From Hevea brasiliensis (taxonomy: Eukaryota; Streptophyta; Magnoliopsida; Malpighiales; Euphorbiaceae): 64,000 nt of DNA. The stretch lies in the NCBI RefSeq assembly GCF_030052815.1, contig NC_079510.1:47334725-47398724 (forward strand), written 5' to 3'. Under the pieces are notes generated by a model, which was given only the letters and a program-made list of their open reading frames with translations, made no database searches and was not told the origin of the DNA. A program made the position numbers and the translations under genes. This document shows, piece by piece, positions 24,136 to 34,626 of this stretch. Within the stretch, counting starts at the first letter, position 1, and every line of letters begins with the position of its first letter.

Positions 24136-24470
24136 TGCAGAATAAAATTCACAATTTTAATGGTGGCGGACTGCTCAGGATTTCACTCCATTAGTTGCCT
24201 ATTCTCATTTTCCTTCGTATTGACTACGAAATGTCTGCAGGATTGCTTTGTCAGGTTTCTCATGTTCTTTATTCTCTCATTTTTTACGTCTTGGAATAAG
24301 AAAACCCATAGCCTTCAAAAACCATATTTCTTGATTTTCTCCATTTTTCTGAACTTAGAAATTACTCTATCTATTTGTTAATCTTCACTTAGTTTCTTGC
24401 ATTTCTCTCTTAATTGGATGCAGATTATAGGAAACGTTATATCTAAATCTAGTTTCCTGCAATACTGTGT
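24136..24470 (+). pseudogene. Shortened duplicate of the 18.06-18.45 kb remnant
   Basis: It shares the attattgcagaat acceptor region, 'ctcaggatttca', 'attctcattttccttc', 'tctctcattt', 'aacgttatatct' and the order of all of these with 18061-18450. About 80 bp, including the LEKAFLLPRENAEK-coding part, are deleted, and the frame is broken. It has no coding capacity of its own. Confidence 0.6.
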
Positions 24471-24705
24471 CTCTTTCTTTCTTCGTTTCTGCTGCTTCGC
24501 TAAAATATGTTATTATCATTCCTCTAGGAATGAAAATGCTCGATGCCATCCCAAATTACAAGTCTGAAAAGCAAAATACACCCATAAGTAATCAGAGCAA
24601 AGAAATTTAGGACAAAGAAAGCATCGAAAAAAGAAGTTGAGGATGTGTTAAAAGATTTTATGCAGATAAACACTGTGCAAGTGTGTTGCAAAATAATTGG
24701 AAAAA

Positions 24706-24779
24706 TGGCCCATGCAGGTCTCGAACCTGCGACCTTCGCGTTATTAGCACGACGCTCTAACCAACTGAGCTAATAGGCC
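24706..24779 (-). tRNA. tRNA-Ile(AAU)
   Basis: The minus strand folds into a complete 74-nt cloverleaf. Acceptor stem GGCCTAT / ATGGGCC has one U-G pair and discriminator A. D arm is GCTC..GAGC. Anticodon stem TCGTG/CGCGA encloses loop CTAATAA, giving anticodon AAT (AAU, read as IAU after editing). The T arm and B box are GGTTCGAGACC. No intron and no encoded CCA. A TTTTT Pol III terminator follows directly (24701-24705 on the plus strand reads AAAAA). It matches the standard plant nuclear tRNA-Ile, so it is very probably functional. Confidence 0.97.
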
Positions 24780-24789
24780 AGTTGTTTAT

Positions 24790-26385
24790 TTAGTATATAT
24801 TATATTAACATAAATTTGATGGACCAAAAATGCATAACTGAAGATAGACCTTCAACCTTTCACTAAGTCAATATATTCAAATATCTATCAAATGTCCCCT
24901 TGAAAATATTTGAATTTAAGATTTAATAAATTCAGATATCTATCAATTGAAGAGCAAAAAAGAATATTTTCTTTTATAATATTTAAAATTTATCAATAAA
25001 ATCTAAATAAATTTTAAAAGGCTTATAATTAGATGGATTTATTTGATTTGCTTACTAAAAGTTACTTTTTATGATAATACTAAAAAAAAAATTAATGATT
25101 TTTATTTGCTGTTTGAGATCTCATAGAGTTTATTATAAAAATTTCATTTTGAAACTTTTTCTTTATTAATTAATTAGTTGGTATTTATTTTTTATTTGAA
25201 TTAAGATCTTCTACTAAAACTAATTAATAATAAAATAATAATTTTGTTATTTTTATTTATTAAAAACAATAAATAATTATTAACATATTATAAATAATGA
25301 GCTAAATAATTATGTCATTTATATTTGTAGATGAAAATTTTTCTTATTTATGACAAATATTCATACAAAATTAATGTTAAATGTAATTTTTGTCATTGCT
25401 TGCTTTTTAAATAAAACAAATATAATATATAATAATAAATAATTATCAACAGTCAATTATTTATTACTTGTAATAATTACTAATTATCAACTGTTAAATC
25501 AAATGAATATCTTTAATTTATTACTCAATTTGATTTTAAATCCAAAAATTAAGCTTATCTAGATTGAAATAAAATGTACTAATATTATATAAATAAATAA
25601 AAACTTTCTTGCCTGGTGCAATTCTCTTAGGCTTATTTGAAATAAATCATTTATAATACAGGAATTTAAAGAAGTTCTTATATAATCATACGTGATTTTA
25701 TTTTTTAAATAAAAATTTTGTAAAATAAAAAAAATAAATTTTTTTATTCTAAATATGAAAATTAACTAAAAAGAAATTAATTGAGTTAAATTTTCACAAA
25801 ATTTTACATTTCAAATAAAGGGTGATAGATAAAAATCAACCGAATCCTATGTTATATATATTTTCTCTATTCTCTTTTGTAAATTTTCAAAAAGTTATTG
25901 ATATTCATTAATTGAGGGAGGTCACTTAATCTATGCTAAAAGTCAACATAAATAAATATAGGTCACAATTGTAGCAATTGCATACACTTTCCTCTTTTCA
26001 GATTCCAAATTCTTCCTTGTTTATTTAATATTTAACAATTAAAAATATTTTTTATTTAATTTTAATTCGCACATTAACAATCTTAATAAGGTTGTAAAGC
26101 ACTTATTAATTACAATTATTATTTTTACACGTATCAGAAATATAGTAGTATCTAGTTCTTCATTAAAGTTAGGAGGTTGTACTTACCAACCATTAAGCTC
26201 TATATCATTGCGAGTTCTGAGTATTCTTATATACAAAAATAGTCTTATATGTTATTATCCTTTATGTTAGTTTTATAAAATATAATTATGGACGCGGCTG
26301 GATATATTTATAATTATGTGAAAACGATCTTAATCTTGTAATATAATTTTATATTAAAAAGAAAAAGAAAAATCCTTGTAATGGT
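24790..26385. other. AT-rich intergenic with a probable MITE relic
   Basis: No gene was seen. About 25034-25510 has related ends (ATGGATTTATTTGATTTG; right end, reverse complemented, ATATTCATTTGATTTAAC) and internal AATAATAAATAATTATCAAC-like sequence resembling MITE family A. It is probably a diverged relative. Confidence 0.3.
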
Positions 26386-26389
26386 ATGT

Positions 26390-26398
26390 ATATAAAGG
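26390..26398 (+). promoter_or_regulatory. TATA box of the first peptide gene
   Basis: TATATAAAG, about 155 bp upstream of the coding frame, sits in a good context for a start of transcription near 26425. Between that site and the coding frame there is no ATG on the plus strand. Confidence 0.55.
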
Positions 26399-26550
26399 CC
26401 ACCACCCTAGTCACCTTGCCTTGCCATCACCTGATCAGACTCCTGAATATAGTAGTAACCCTGAACCAGTAGCCAATATTTAGAAACTAAAGCTACGTAA
26501 TATTAGATATCATCGTTGCATTCAATCCAAAAATTTCTTTCTTCTGCAGT

Positions 26551-26832
26551 ATCTTGGCAATTTCGGTCTTTATATTATTCGTGTTCATGGCGGATACCAT
26601 CTCTGCAGCTCGCATATTCTACTCTCCGTTCACGTCTAGGGTTGTATTAAGCCCCAGTTATCAAGGTGGAGAAGCATTTCACGCTACACTTACAGTAGAT
26701 GGGGCAGCTGCATCCCCTGTAGTACTCAACGGTAGGAAGATCATCCCCCCTTCGACACCAAGTAATAGACCTGTACTTAAGCATAATTTTCATGAGTTAT
26801 CTTCAGTGCCAAGCCATGGAGTTGGTCATTGA
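26551..26832 (+). CDS. PIP/CEP-like secreted signalling peptide precursor without an ATG at the expected start
   Basis: The frame encodes a hydrophobic N-terminal segment (LAISVFILFVFMADTISAA) that looks like a signal peptide, a variable middle, and a C-terminal SVPSHGVGH just before the stop. This layout and motif are those of post-translationally processed plant peptides of the PIP/PIPL group, and the last residues resemble CEP (SPGVGH). Such peptides are cut out and perceived by receptor kinases at the cell surface. No ATG occurs in frame before the signal peptide. The codon where a start is expected is ATC (26551-26553), followed by TTG; the first in-frame ATG (26587) would remove most of the signal peptide. 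A cttctgcag acceptor-like site ends at 26549, so an upstream exon is possible. Otherwise the gene has lost its start. Coding body real; functional state uncertain. Confidence 0.55.
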   Translation: MLAISVFILFVFMADTISAARIFYSPFTSRVVLSPSYQGGEAFHATLTVDGAAASPVVLNGRKIIPPSTPSNRPVLKHNFHELSSVPSHGVGH

Positions 26833-28442
26833 TCACATGTTAATTTATATATATACCTTTGTTTATATATATGTATCTATACATATGGGCCGCTGTATTT
26901 TATTTATGTAATAAGTCGACTTTTTCTTTCATGGGCTCATTGTTGATGATCGTTTTGTTTCTTTCTTCATAACTGTTGAATACTCGAGTATCATTTTCTT
27001 CAAGAAAGGAAATTAGCTTATGTGAAAACCCCTTTTCACAAAAGAAATGCAAAATGTCTTTAATGGTAAAGGAGTTTTTTTTTTTTCCTCCTTAATGTGA
27101 TCACTAGTTTCTTCTATTTTTCTAAAATATTCTTTTTTTTTCTTAAATTGTAAACGTAGGATATTATTTTTTATCATTACAGTACTCTACCTATCACTCA
27201 AAGAGAAAATTTTTTATCTAAATTTAATTCATCATAGATTTAAAATATGAGATTTATGTATTTAAAAGATAATTTTTAAAAATTATAATTATAAAAATTT
27301 TAAATTTTCAAGAACTAATTAATCAAGTATGACAAAGAATTAGTTGGATTTGTGGGTGGAACAGAGTACGTGGGTATATGCTTGGAAGGTGGAAGCATTA
27401 ATCTTGTGGAGTATATTTTGGCTAAGTTTAAAAATTGGCTAACCAAATCAATAAATGCAAGGTCGAAACCGTGTCAACTTTGTCTTCAACCGGAAATTAA
27501 AAAAGTTGGCTTCCGATGAAATTTCTTTTTTCCTTAGTAATTAATTAAATTATTATATATTCATGAAGCACTAATTATTTCATTCTGTTTGTTATTAGGG
27601 TCAGTTGCAGTGGGTGACGATTTCGCTAGAGGTAGACGGGGGCAAGTACCGGTTCAGATTTGAAATTAGATCCGAACCGGTCAAAAAAATCAAACAATTC
27701 AGGAATGAATCGCTTTTTTTTTTACTTAAAATTTTTTTAAAAAATCATTAATTTTGAATCAAAATGAATTAAAATCGAAATTAAAACCAAGATTTTGGGA
27801 TTCACGATTTTGATTCCAAACTTATTTGAGTTGAAATCAACCCGATAACCGGGTCTAGGCCAGAAATATATATGAAGTATTGTTTTAGCTCCTGAAAATA
27901 AGTCGTGGCTATGTCATTGGCTGCAATAGACCAATTAGAATTAATTAGAGACACGAGTGGAAGTTTTGGGGTGAAAAAGTGACACACGTGTGGTCGTACC
28001 TCGATAGTCAAACTGTCAAAGATTTGAGGTAGGCTGCTCGTATGATGTCTTTGACTAATGTTTTCAATCTTTTCACATGCATGACAAAATTACGCAACCC
28101 TCATTTAGGTTTTTTAAATGTAGTTAAGAAATAGATATGAAAAAGTCATGGGATAGTCTGTGATGAGTATTTTTCTCATAATGCATGTAAAAAATTAATT
28201 AGAATTTAAATTTTAATACTATTTATTTCTTTTAAAAATTTATAAAATATTAAAAAAAAAATCCCATTCATAGTAACCTTGACCAAATATTAGACTATCT
28301 TTTTGTTTTTTCCCCAATTGGAGGGGGGAAAATCTGGACACAAGATCTCCTCTTTAGTGAAAAGATGTTGCCATTAATTAATTCTCAATTAAGTCATAAT
28401 ATTAATTATATTTTAAAGAAAAGTAATTTCGACATTCCATTT
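26833..28442. other. Intergenic, with a CGGTTCGG-type short repeat
   Basis: No gene was seen. About 27635-27860 contains 'accggttcagatttgaa', 'gatccgaaccggtc' and 'aacccgataaccgggtc', the hallmark of a common short inverted-repeat family in plants. A related element lies at 34115-34625. The minus-strand frame at 27802-28011 has no recognisable motif. Confidence 0.35.
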
Positions 28443-28785
28443 TGTGACGATCCGACTCGGGAAATCGGTCTGATGAGGGCGAGGAGTGGCATAAGAGAGT
28501 AAACATCTGACAGGCTTTTAGGATGGCGAAGCTACCTAGGGTAGTGAAATGCGGGGCACATGAATGAATTGAATCATACATTGAAATGGGGGAAACTAAT
28601 CACTAGAGGTACAATTGCTTGAAAAGTTAGAAGAAATCCGGGGTTAAGCGTGTTCGCTTGAGAGAAATCTTAGATGGGTGACCTCCTATAAAGTTCTTCA
28701 TTTCACCTATGGGACGGGACGAAACTGTGAGGCTCAGAATGGGGTGGGCCAAAGCATCCTCTAGTAGTTGGAACAGGGCGTTACA
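28443..28785 (+). mobile_element. Cassandra-like TRIM solo LTR carrying a 5S rRNA-derived segment
   Basis: 343 bp begin TGTGACGATCC and end GGGCGTTACA, flanked by a perfect 5-bp duplication CATTT (28438-28442 and 28786-28790). Inside, 28640-28703 reads GGGTTAAGCGTGTTCGCTTG and then GATGGGTGACCTCCT, matching the Pol III internal promoter region (A box to C box) of plant 5S rRNA. LTRs with an embedded 5S sequence define the Cassandra group of short non-coding LTR elements. No second LTR, primer site or PPT is adjacent, so it is a solo LTR. Confidence 0.82.
28640..28703 (+). ncRNA. 5S rRNA-like Pol III promoter segment within the Cassandra LTR
   Basis: Similarity to 5S rRNA is strongest over the A-box/C-box half (GTTAAGCGTG ... 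GATGGGTGACCTCCT). The 5' half of a 5S gene is hard to see here and the sequence is diverged. It is an LTR component, not a ribosomal gene. Confidence 0.6.
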
Positions 28786-28790
28786 CATTT

Positions 28791-30533
28791 GAAGAAGGAA
28801 AAAAAAGATTGGTGTTGAAAAGTATGGTTTAATGAAGAGTAGTGAGGTTAGTGAGTGATATGGTGGACAAAGAGAGGAGGAATGGGCATAGGAACACGAA
28901 CACATGTGCAAATAATGCTTGATTTAGTTTGTTGAGGGCTTTTCTGTGTAGCAACGGGCCGTTTGTGGAGCCCTTGTGTTGCCTTAAACAAAGGAAACTT
29001 TTGGTTGCAACTTTTATGATCTGTTGTTTCCTAAGTTTTTCATCTTGTCCCCCATTGATTATTTAATATTTATATCTATCTGATCAGTGATCACTACGCT
29101 TTCAAATCATTTAATTAAAAGGGTTTAAAGATAGTACTCCTATTGCATCTTAACCTCGAAACAAGACTGCATGCATCAATGCTATGTGTCTAATACAATT
29201 GGTTTGGCCTGTTCAATGTGATGAACATAACTTGGTTGAGAGTTTTTGTCATTTGTACTTATTGTGAAGATTAAAGATTGACTATGAATAAGCTTTATTT
29301 GTTTGGCTCAATGAATTATTAATTAATGAAAGTTGAAGGTTAAATAATGAAAATTAATCTTGATTTAAAATGTTCCATGTAGTGCTAAATTTTGTTGCAA
29401 TATTAATAATTTCGCCATTTTAATACATAAAGAAAAAAGGCAAGAGAAAGGAAAGAATGGAAGGGAATGAAAAGTGTGTTGAATTTCTCTGAAATACTCA
29501 TGAAGTGATGGGGTTACATGAGTTAAAAGTCAAAGTCTAGTACACGGGCGGCAACCTTTCAAAGAAAAGTTGGAGCAATTAGTAAAGAGACGCTTTCCTA
29601 GTGATCTTAGAAATCAGAACTAAAGAAATTAAGCCTCATGTGTATACTCTTGAAGCCGTGTCAAAGTTGATGATATGATGGTGATGATGCATGTCTTCAG
29701 GGAGACAACTTTATTGCCGGAAATTATGCATCATCTTGTTATATATTATATGATATTTATTAATAATCCGTATGTGCAGAATCTAAAATTCTTGACTCTG
29801 CACAACAAATCCTCGCATAGATTTGTATTGCCATGGATTTGAAGATTTCATTTATGTATAGGATCTGGGTTAATTCTTGACTTCATCAATATTTAGAGTT
29901 TCTTAGTTTATTAATTCATTATAACATATATATTTTCACAAAAGTAACAGACAGTTTGGCTTGTGATGGATGGAGACGCAATTATAGCCTTTTTTTTGGG
30001 GGGGCTTTTTCTCTTTTCTTTGGAGAAATGCCGAGGGGCATGCCATTTCTTGACAAGTAGACCCCTAAACCAACCATTTCCAATCCACCTCCATCATTTT
30101 ATGTTTTCTGCTTTCCAAGTTTTCTCTGTTTCTATTGGGTTAGAGGCTCTTGGAGAAAAAGAAAAGGAAAGATCTGAAAGTACATTGCCATGCTAAGAAA
30201 TACTTGCGGACAGACCTCTGAATATATCATTTATTATCAATCTTTATATTTGTGTCTATAGACCAGAAAAATTAAAAGAAATTTTACAGTCTCACAAGAC
30301 TCTAATCAACTGCTTAAAAAAAAAAAAAAGTCTCATCGATGTAAAGGGATACATGCAAATCAATACCTTGTAAGAAAAAGCAAATTAATGAAAGAGAATT
30401 AAAGCCTTAGTATCTATACACTTATGTATACATTTAACCCACCAGGAAAAAAAAGAACTAAAAAATTATTAAAACTCTAGCGACAAAAGCAGGTAGTGTA
30501 TTTCATTAATATGGAAACTTGGGAGTGAGAGTC
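28791..30533. other. Intergenic, nothing recognised
   Basis: No convincing gene. A 77-codon plus-strand frame at 29963-30196 starts MMDGDAIIAFFLGGLFLF but has no homologous motif, and it runs through a G/T homopolymer patch. It is treated as chance. Confidence 0.45.
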
Positions 30534-30839
30534 TTAATGGCCAACACCAGGGCTTGGAACAGACTGTAGAATCCGATCGATGCTAGCGAGATGCCTCTGG
30601 AAGAGCTGCTCATTATCTAATGTGGCATGACCCTTATTGCTTGGAGAAGAAGATGGAACTGTACCCTTTGGAAGGGCACTGAAAAACAAGCTCTCAAACA
30701 GAGAAGGGACAGTAATTCTTACCTCTTTTTTATTGTACTCCTCTGTATCAGTCATCAACAGCTTCCTGCCCTCAATATTTGACAAAAATGCAGCGAAGGG
30801 TACCAAGAAAATGAGCGCCAGGACAGTAGAACGAGCCAT
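30534..30839 (-). CDS. PIP-like secreted signalling peptide precursor
   Basis: A 101-residue single-exon protein. MARSTVLALIFLVPFAAFLS is a clear signal peptide, followed by the EGRKLL motif often found just after the signal sequence of PIP/PIPL and IDA-like precursors, a variable middle, and a terminal SVPSPGVGH. That ending is shared with the gene at 26.5 kb (SVPSHGVGH) and is intermediate between the PIP motif and the CEP ending SPGVGH. Expected fate: secretion, release of a short C-terminal peptide with hydroxyproline, and perception by a leucine-rich-repeat receptor kinase in defence or growth control. A TATA box lies at 30986-30991, about 150 bp upstream. The ATG at 30839 is the first in frame and directly starts the signal peptide. 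Confidence 0.8.
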   Translation of the reverse strand: MARSTVLALIFLVPFAAFLSNIEGRKLLMTDTEEYNKKEVRITVPSLFESLFFSALPKGTVPSSSPSNKGHATLDNEQLFQRHLASIDRILQSVPSPGVGH

Positions 30840-30985
30840 AGATGTTGCAGAAAGGTTGAAAAGAGAGAAAATGGTATCTGGGTTTTGTTGTTGAAGCCTA
30901 GCTGAAGCAGAGAAAATGTAAAAGGGGATGGCTTTATTAATTGAAGTGTATTTTTGTTGTGTTTCTTTTGGAGGGTTGGTGTGGC

Positions 30986-30991
30986 TTTATA
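30986..30991 (-). promoter_or_regulatory. TATA box of the second peptide gene
   Basis: TATAAA on the minus strand (context tctataaagcc), 147 bp upstream of the ATG, leaving a leader of roughly 115 bp. Confidence 0.6.
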
Positions 30992-31072
30992 GACAAGCAA
31001 ATGGAAGTTTAGGGTGAGAAAATTTCATGTGTGCCGCGTTACGAGGGGAGAGAGAGTGCTTGGGTATGAACA

Positions 31073-31260
31073 TAGCGTCGGCCAAGTCAAAGATTTGAAG
31101 AGAGAGAAGAGTGAGAGGGTCACGTCAGTGAGTGTTGAGGTTTTTTTGTGAGTTTTTTTGTGAGTTTTAGCGTCGGCCAAGTCAAAGATTTGAAGAGAGA
31201 GAAGAGAGAAAGAGAGAGAGTCGTGTTAGTGAGTGCTATGGGTTTTTCGTGGGTTTTCTT
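31073..31260 (-). promoter_or_regulatory. Tandemly duplicated promoter segment with W-boxes
   Basis: Two units, about 31073-31168 and 31169-31260, share 'agcgtcggccaagtcaaag', 'atttgaagagagagaagag' and 'gtgagtg'. Each carries AGTCAA, i.e. TTGACT on the minus (gene) strand, the WRKY-binding W-box, at about 31085-31090 and 31182-31187. The array lies 0.24-0.42 kb upstream of the peptide gene start codon, a position fitting defence-type induction. Confidence 0.55.
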
Positions 31261-32335
31261 TCTCGTAATTTGCAAGAAATTGAGAGTAGAAACGCCGTGT
31301 GGAATCAAGGCGTTCGGCAAGCGAGAGAGTAAGAGAAGTCGCCGGCCACCGTTATCCGGTGAATCACATGCACCGACAAAGATCCCATCTCCTAATTACC
31401 ATAATTAAACTACAATTAATTTTTGTTGGTGGACAAAAACAGGTAGAAATTGGTATATACGTACATAAAGTCTATTAATTTAGATATAAATCATTTAATA
31501 TTGTGAATTTATAAATAAATTATAAAAAAATTTATTTATTTTAAGTAGATTTTATTAAAGCCAATTTGAAATTGAGATTGAATTAATTTTGGATTTATTA
31601 AATCTAGGCCTAGGATAATTAATGGGTTCACAGTTTCAAATTAATTCGGTAATCGCCATCCCAGAATTGAACTCTGTCCCTTCAAAATTAAAATTAAATT
31701 ACCATAACTCCTGTTAAATTGAAATCGAAATCTAAATAGAATTGAAATCATAAAGACAATGGGTGCAGATCTTCCTCTCGACGGATCAGAGGCAGCCAGT
31801 GGCTGGCCTTAATTCCAAGCACCCGCATATCTTAATCAGGTAGGGTTCCGCTTTAATGGAAGCAGAAGACGGATGCCTTTTTGGGCAAAATTAAAAAATA
31901 TTCCATGCGTTTAGCTGTAAAGCATCTTATAGGTCAATACTGCAACACGGAAATTAGAAGAGTCAAATTAAACTATGAGAACGTTTCAGAAATGAAGCAG
32001 TCGGCATTTGTCATCATCTATATGCAACTGAACTGATCAAACAACAAAAAAAAGGAGATATATACACAATCATATACATGTATACTAATTAACTGGAATC
32101 ATGATTATGAATTTATGATGTATGAAAACCAAATATTAAGTATATAATTTAATGAAAAGTCCAACATCGCCGGCCGGTGAGTGATCACAGTAGACAATTA
32201 TGTGGTTTCCTGAAACCCGTAGGCAAGAGGCAATAGCAAAATACACCTAAACCTACTAACTGTCTAAGGCCTTGAAATAACTTTGCAATTATTGAGGAAT
32301 ATAATTTGGCAAATTATATAGTCCACTAATCATTT
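31261..32335. other. Intergenic, nothing recognised
   Basis: AT-rich sequence with no gene-like frame beyond the 86-codon frame ending near 31408, which overlaps the promoter repeat and has no recognisable motif. Confidence 0.45.
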
Positions 32336-32640
32336 TGGCAACCGTTTTTAAGATAGTGTTTAGTATTTTAGTTATATTTTTTTTTTATACTGTTTAGTGG
32401 TATAATATTTATATTAGTATTTAGAGATTGAGAAAGCATTTTGATTATGATTAACATGATTATATTATTATTTTTATATTTAATAGCTAATTTAATAACT
32501 ATTTTTATCAATACTTCTCCTTAACATATAAACAGTTAACCATTAACAATTAATTATTAATAGCTAACTGTTAGTAAAATAATTGATAATTACTACAATA
32601 ATTAACAATTAATATTAGCGAACATGGCCATAAAAAAAGA
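32336..32640 (+). repeat. MITE-like element, family B, copy 1
   Basis: About 300 bp beginning near GATAGTGTTTAGTATTTTAG and containing 'ttagtggtataatattta' and 'attaacaattaattattaatagc'. The same order appears in reverse orientation at 46340-46640 ('ctatactaccaaataat', 'caaaatactaaacactg'). No coding potential. Termini are not exact. Confidence 0.4.
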
Positions 32641-32831
32641 TAGTTGTTCTTTGAATTTAGAAATGTAGAACTTACAGTTTCGTAAGTGAGGGTGTATATA
32701 TGTATATGGGAGTATATAATAATTTATCAAATAATTAATTATGTGTGTATTTTAATTAATTAATAATTTGAGGTTTGTTTTGCTTAACCATGCAATTATA
32801 TAAACATGGATTAATTGGAGCTATTATTATG

Positions 32832-33405
32832 GGGGTATTTAGTTCACCTGTTAGGTGTAGTTGATAGATACTCAAACAGATGAGTTAGAGTGTTTGTTAG
32901 GTTTAAAAAAATAAAGCTGATAGCTGATGGTTAATTGATATGGTACCCATCAGCTGCAGTTTATATCAGCTATATTTTTGAACTGTTTCTTATCAGCTGA
33001 TAAATTATTTTATTTTATTTTTTATTTTAATCATATCATTCTTTTTTTTTATTTAACCCAAAAATTAATATTATTAATACTTTTATATTTTTTATTTATA
33101 ATTTTAACATTTTAATTAATACATTTTAATTTTATTAAAATTATTTATTTTAATAACATAATAAATGATATAATATATTTATTTAATAATAAAATAAATA
33201 ATATAATATAATAAATTTATAATTTTATATTTGCTTTAATAATAAAATAAATTATATAATATATATATTTATTAGTCATTTTACATTTTAACGGTAACAA
33301 TTAAATATAATTTTATTAAATATTTAATATAAATCAATTATCATCAACTATCAAGTAATAATTATCAGCTGTATTCAATAGTTAAACCAAACAAATCTTG
33401 TATAG
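32832..33405. mobile_element. Tourist-like MITE, family A, copy 2
   Basis: The left end GGGGGTATTTAGTTCACC and the right end (reverse complemented GATTTGTTTGGTTTAAC) are imperfect inverted repeats matching the element at 8653-9460, with shared subterminal blocks 'gttaattgatatggtacc' and 'atcaactatca'. The target duplication is not clear. Confidence 0.5.
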
Positions 33406-34114
33406 AAAGACTTAGCATCCAAAAGTCAATTAGATTATTAATTATGGAGAATATGTGTGCATGCGCGTTAACTCGAAGTGCTATTAATTAGAAGAATATT
33501 TATATATTTATATTAATTTGTTATTATTATTTGAATTGACTTGACGCATGATCATTTTTATATGTATTATTTTATTATAAAGAAAATACTACTTGACATA
33601 AAATAAATATATTCCGCGAATGCATAATTTCAATTAATATATGAAATGATTTAATTATGTAAGTAATAAACCAAGGTAAATAGAAAAAGTTTTATTAGTT
33701 AATTAGAAGGTGTTTGGTTGGATACTTATTTTTAATCTTTGATTTAAAATGTTTTTTTTTTAATTTTTAAGTTAATTTAAAAATAAATAATTTATTACAC
33801 AATAAAATTATTTAAAGTCAACTTTTAAATAGTTTAAGTGTTTAATTAAAAAATATTTAAAAAAAAACTTAATTTATTAAAATGATTAAAAAGGATATAT
33901 ATTGAGTATTGTGATTATTAAAATAAGATTGTGTTGATATTTAAAAATTATTAAGATAATATATTTGTTTATTTAATAAAAAATAATTTTAAAATAAGTC
34001 ATAAGAAGGATTTTATATATGATTTTTTTACTTATTTTAGGTAGTTTTTTAATTTATAAATAAAACCAAATACAAAATTATTTTATTTTTGATTTTCTAC
34101 TTATAAGTAAATTT
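33406..34114. other. AT-rich intergenic, nothing recognised
   Basis: Low-complexity A/T sequence without gene signals. Confidence 0.5.
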
Positions 34115-34626
34115 AATTAGGACTAAATATTCGATTCAAGCTAAATCTAATCGAAGCAAATCATTAAAACTGAATTAACTGAATTACTATATTTTAGAAA
34201 TTGAACCAAACCGAAATGAATGAAAAATGAAATTGAATCAAACTGTTCTATTTCGATTTAGTTTGAACCAATCTATTTTGAGTTTTGATGGGTTTTTTAA
34301 TTTAGACTTGATTTTTAAATTATTTGTATGACTTTGACATTGATTTGAACATAATAATTATTAATCAATGAAATTAAACAATTTATATATATATATAATT
34401 AAATATAATTCATAAATTCCCTATAAAAATAATCAATTTAAAAATTAATAAAGCAATTTGATTCGATTAGCTTCAATTGATTTTTTTCTCTCTAAAACCG
34501 AATTAAACCAAAGTAATATAAAATTGAACCGAACCCAATTATCTTAAAAATCAAACTAAATTATAGAATTAAAGTGGTTCGATTCAATTTATTCGATTCA
34601 AATTGAATAATACTCACCTCTAAATG
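34115..34626. mobile_element. Short inverted-repeat element of the 'TTCGATTC / AACCGAA' type
   Basis: About 510 bp. The left end TAAATATTCGATTCAAGC resembles the reverse complement of the right end (AGGTGAGTATTATTCAATTTG, then AATCGAA). Internal 'aattgaaccaaaccgaa' and 'aaattgaaccgaaccc' blocks recur in inverted order. It is a non-coding, MITE-like repeat and a relative of the sequence at 27635-27860. Confidence 0.4.

Noticed and set aside
28640..28703. Genuine 5S rRNA gene
   Set aside because: Only the internal promoter half matches, with several changes, and it lies inside an LTR with target duplications.
29963..30196. Open frame starting MMDGDAIIAFFLGGLFLF
   Set aside because: It looks signal-peptide-like only because of a T/G-rich patch. 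No conserved C-terminal motif and no promoter signal.
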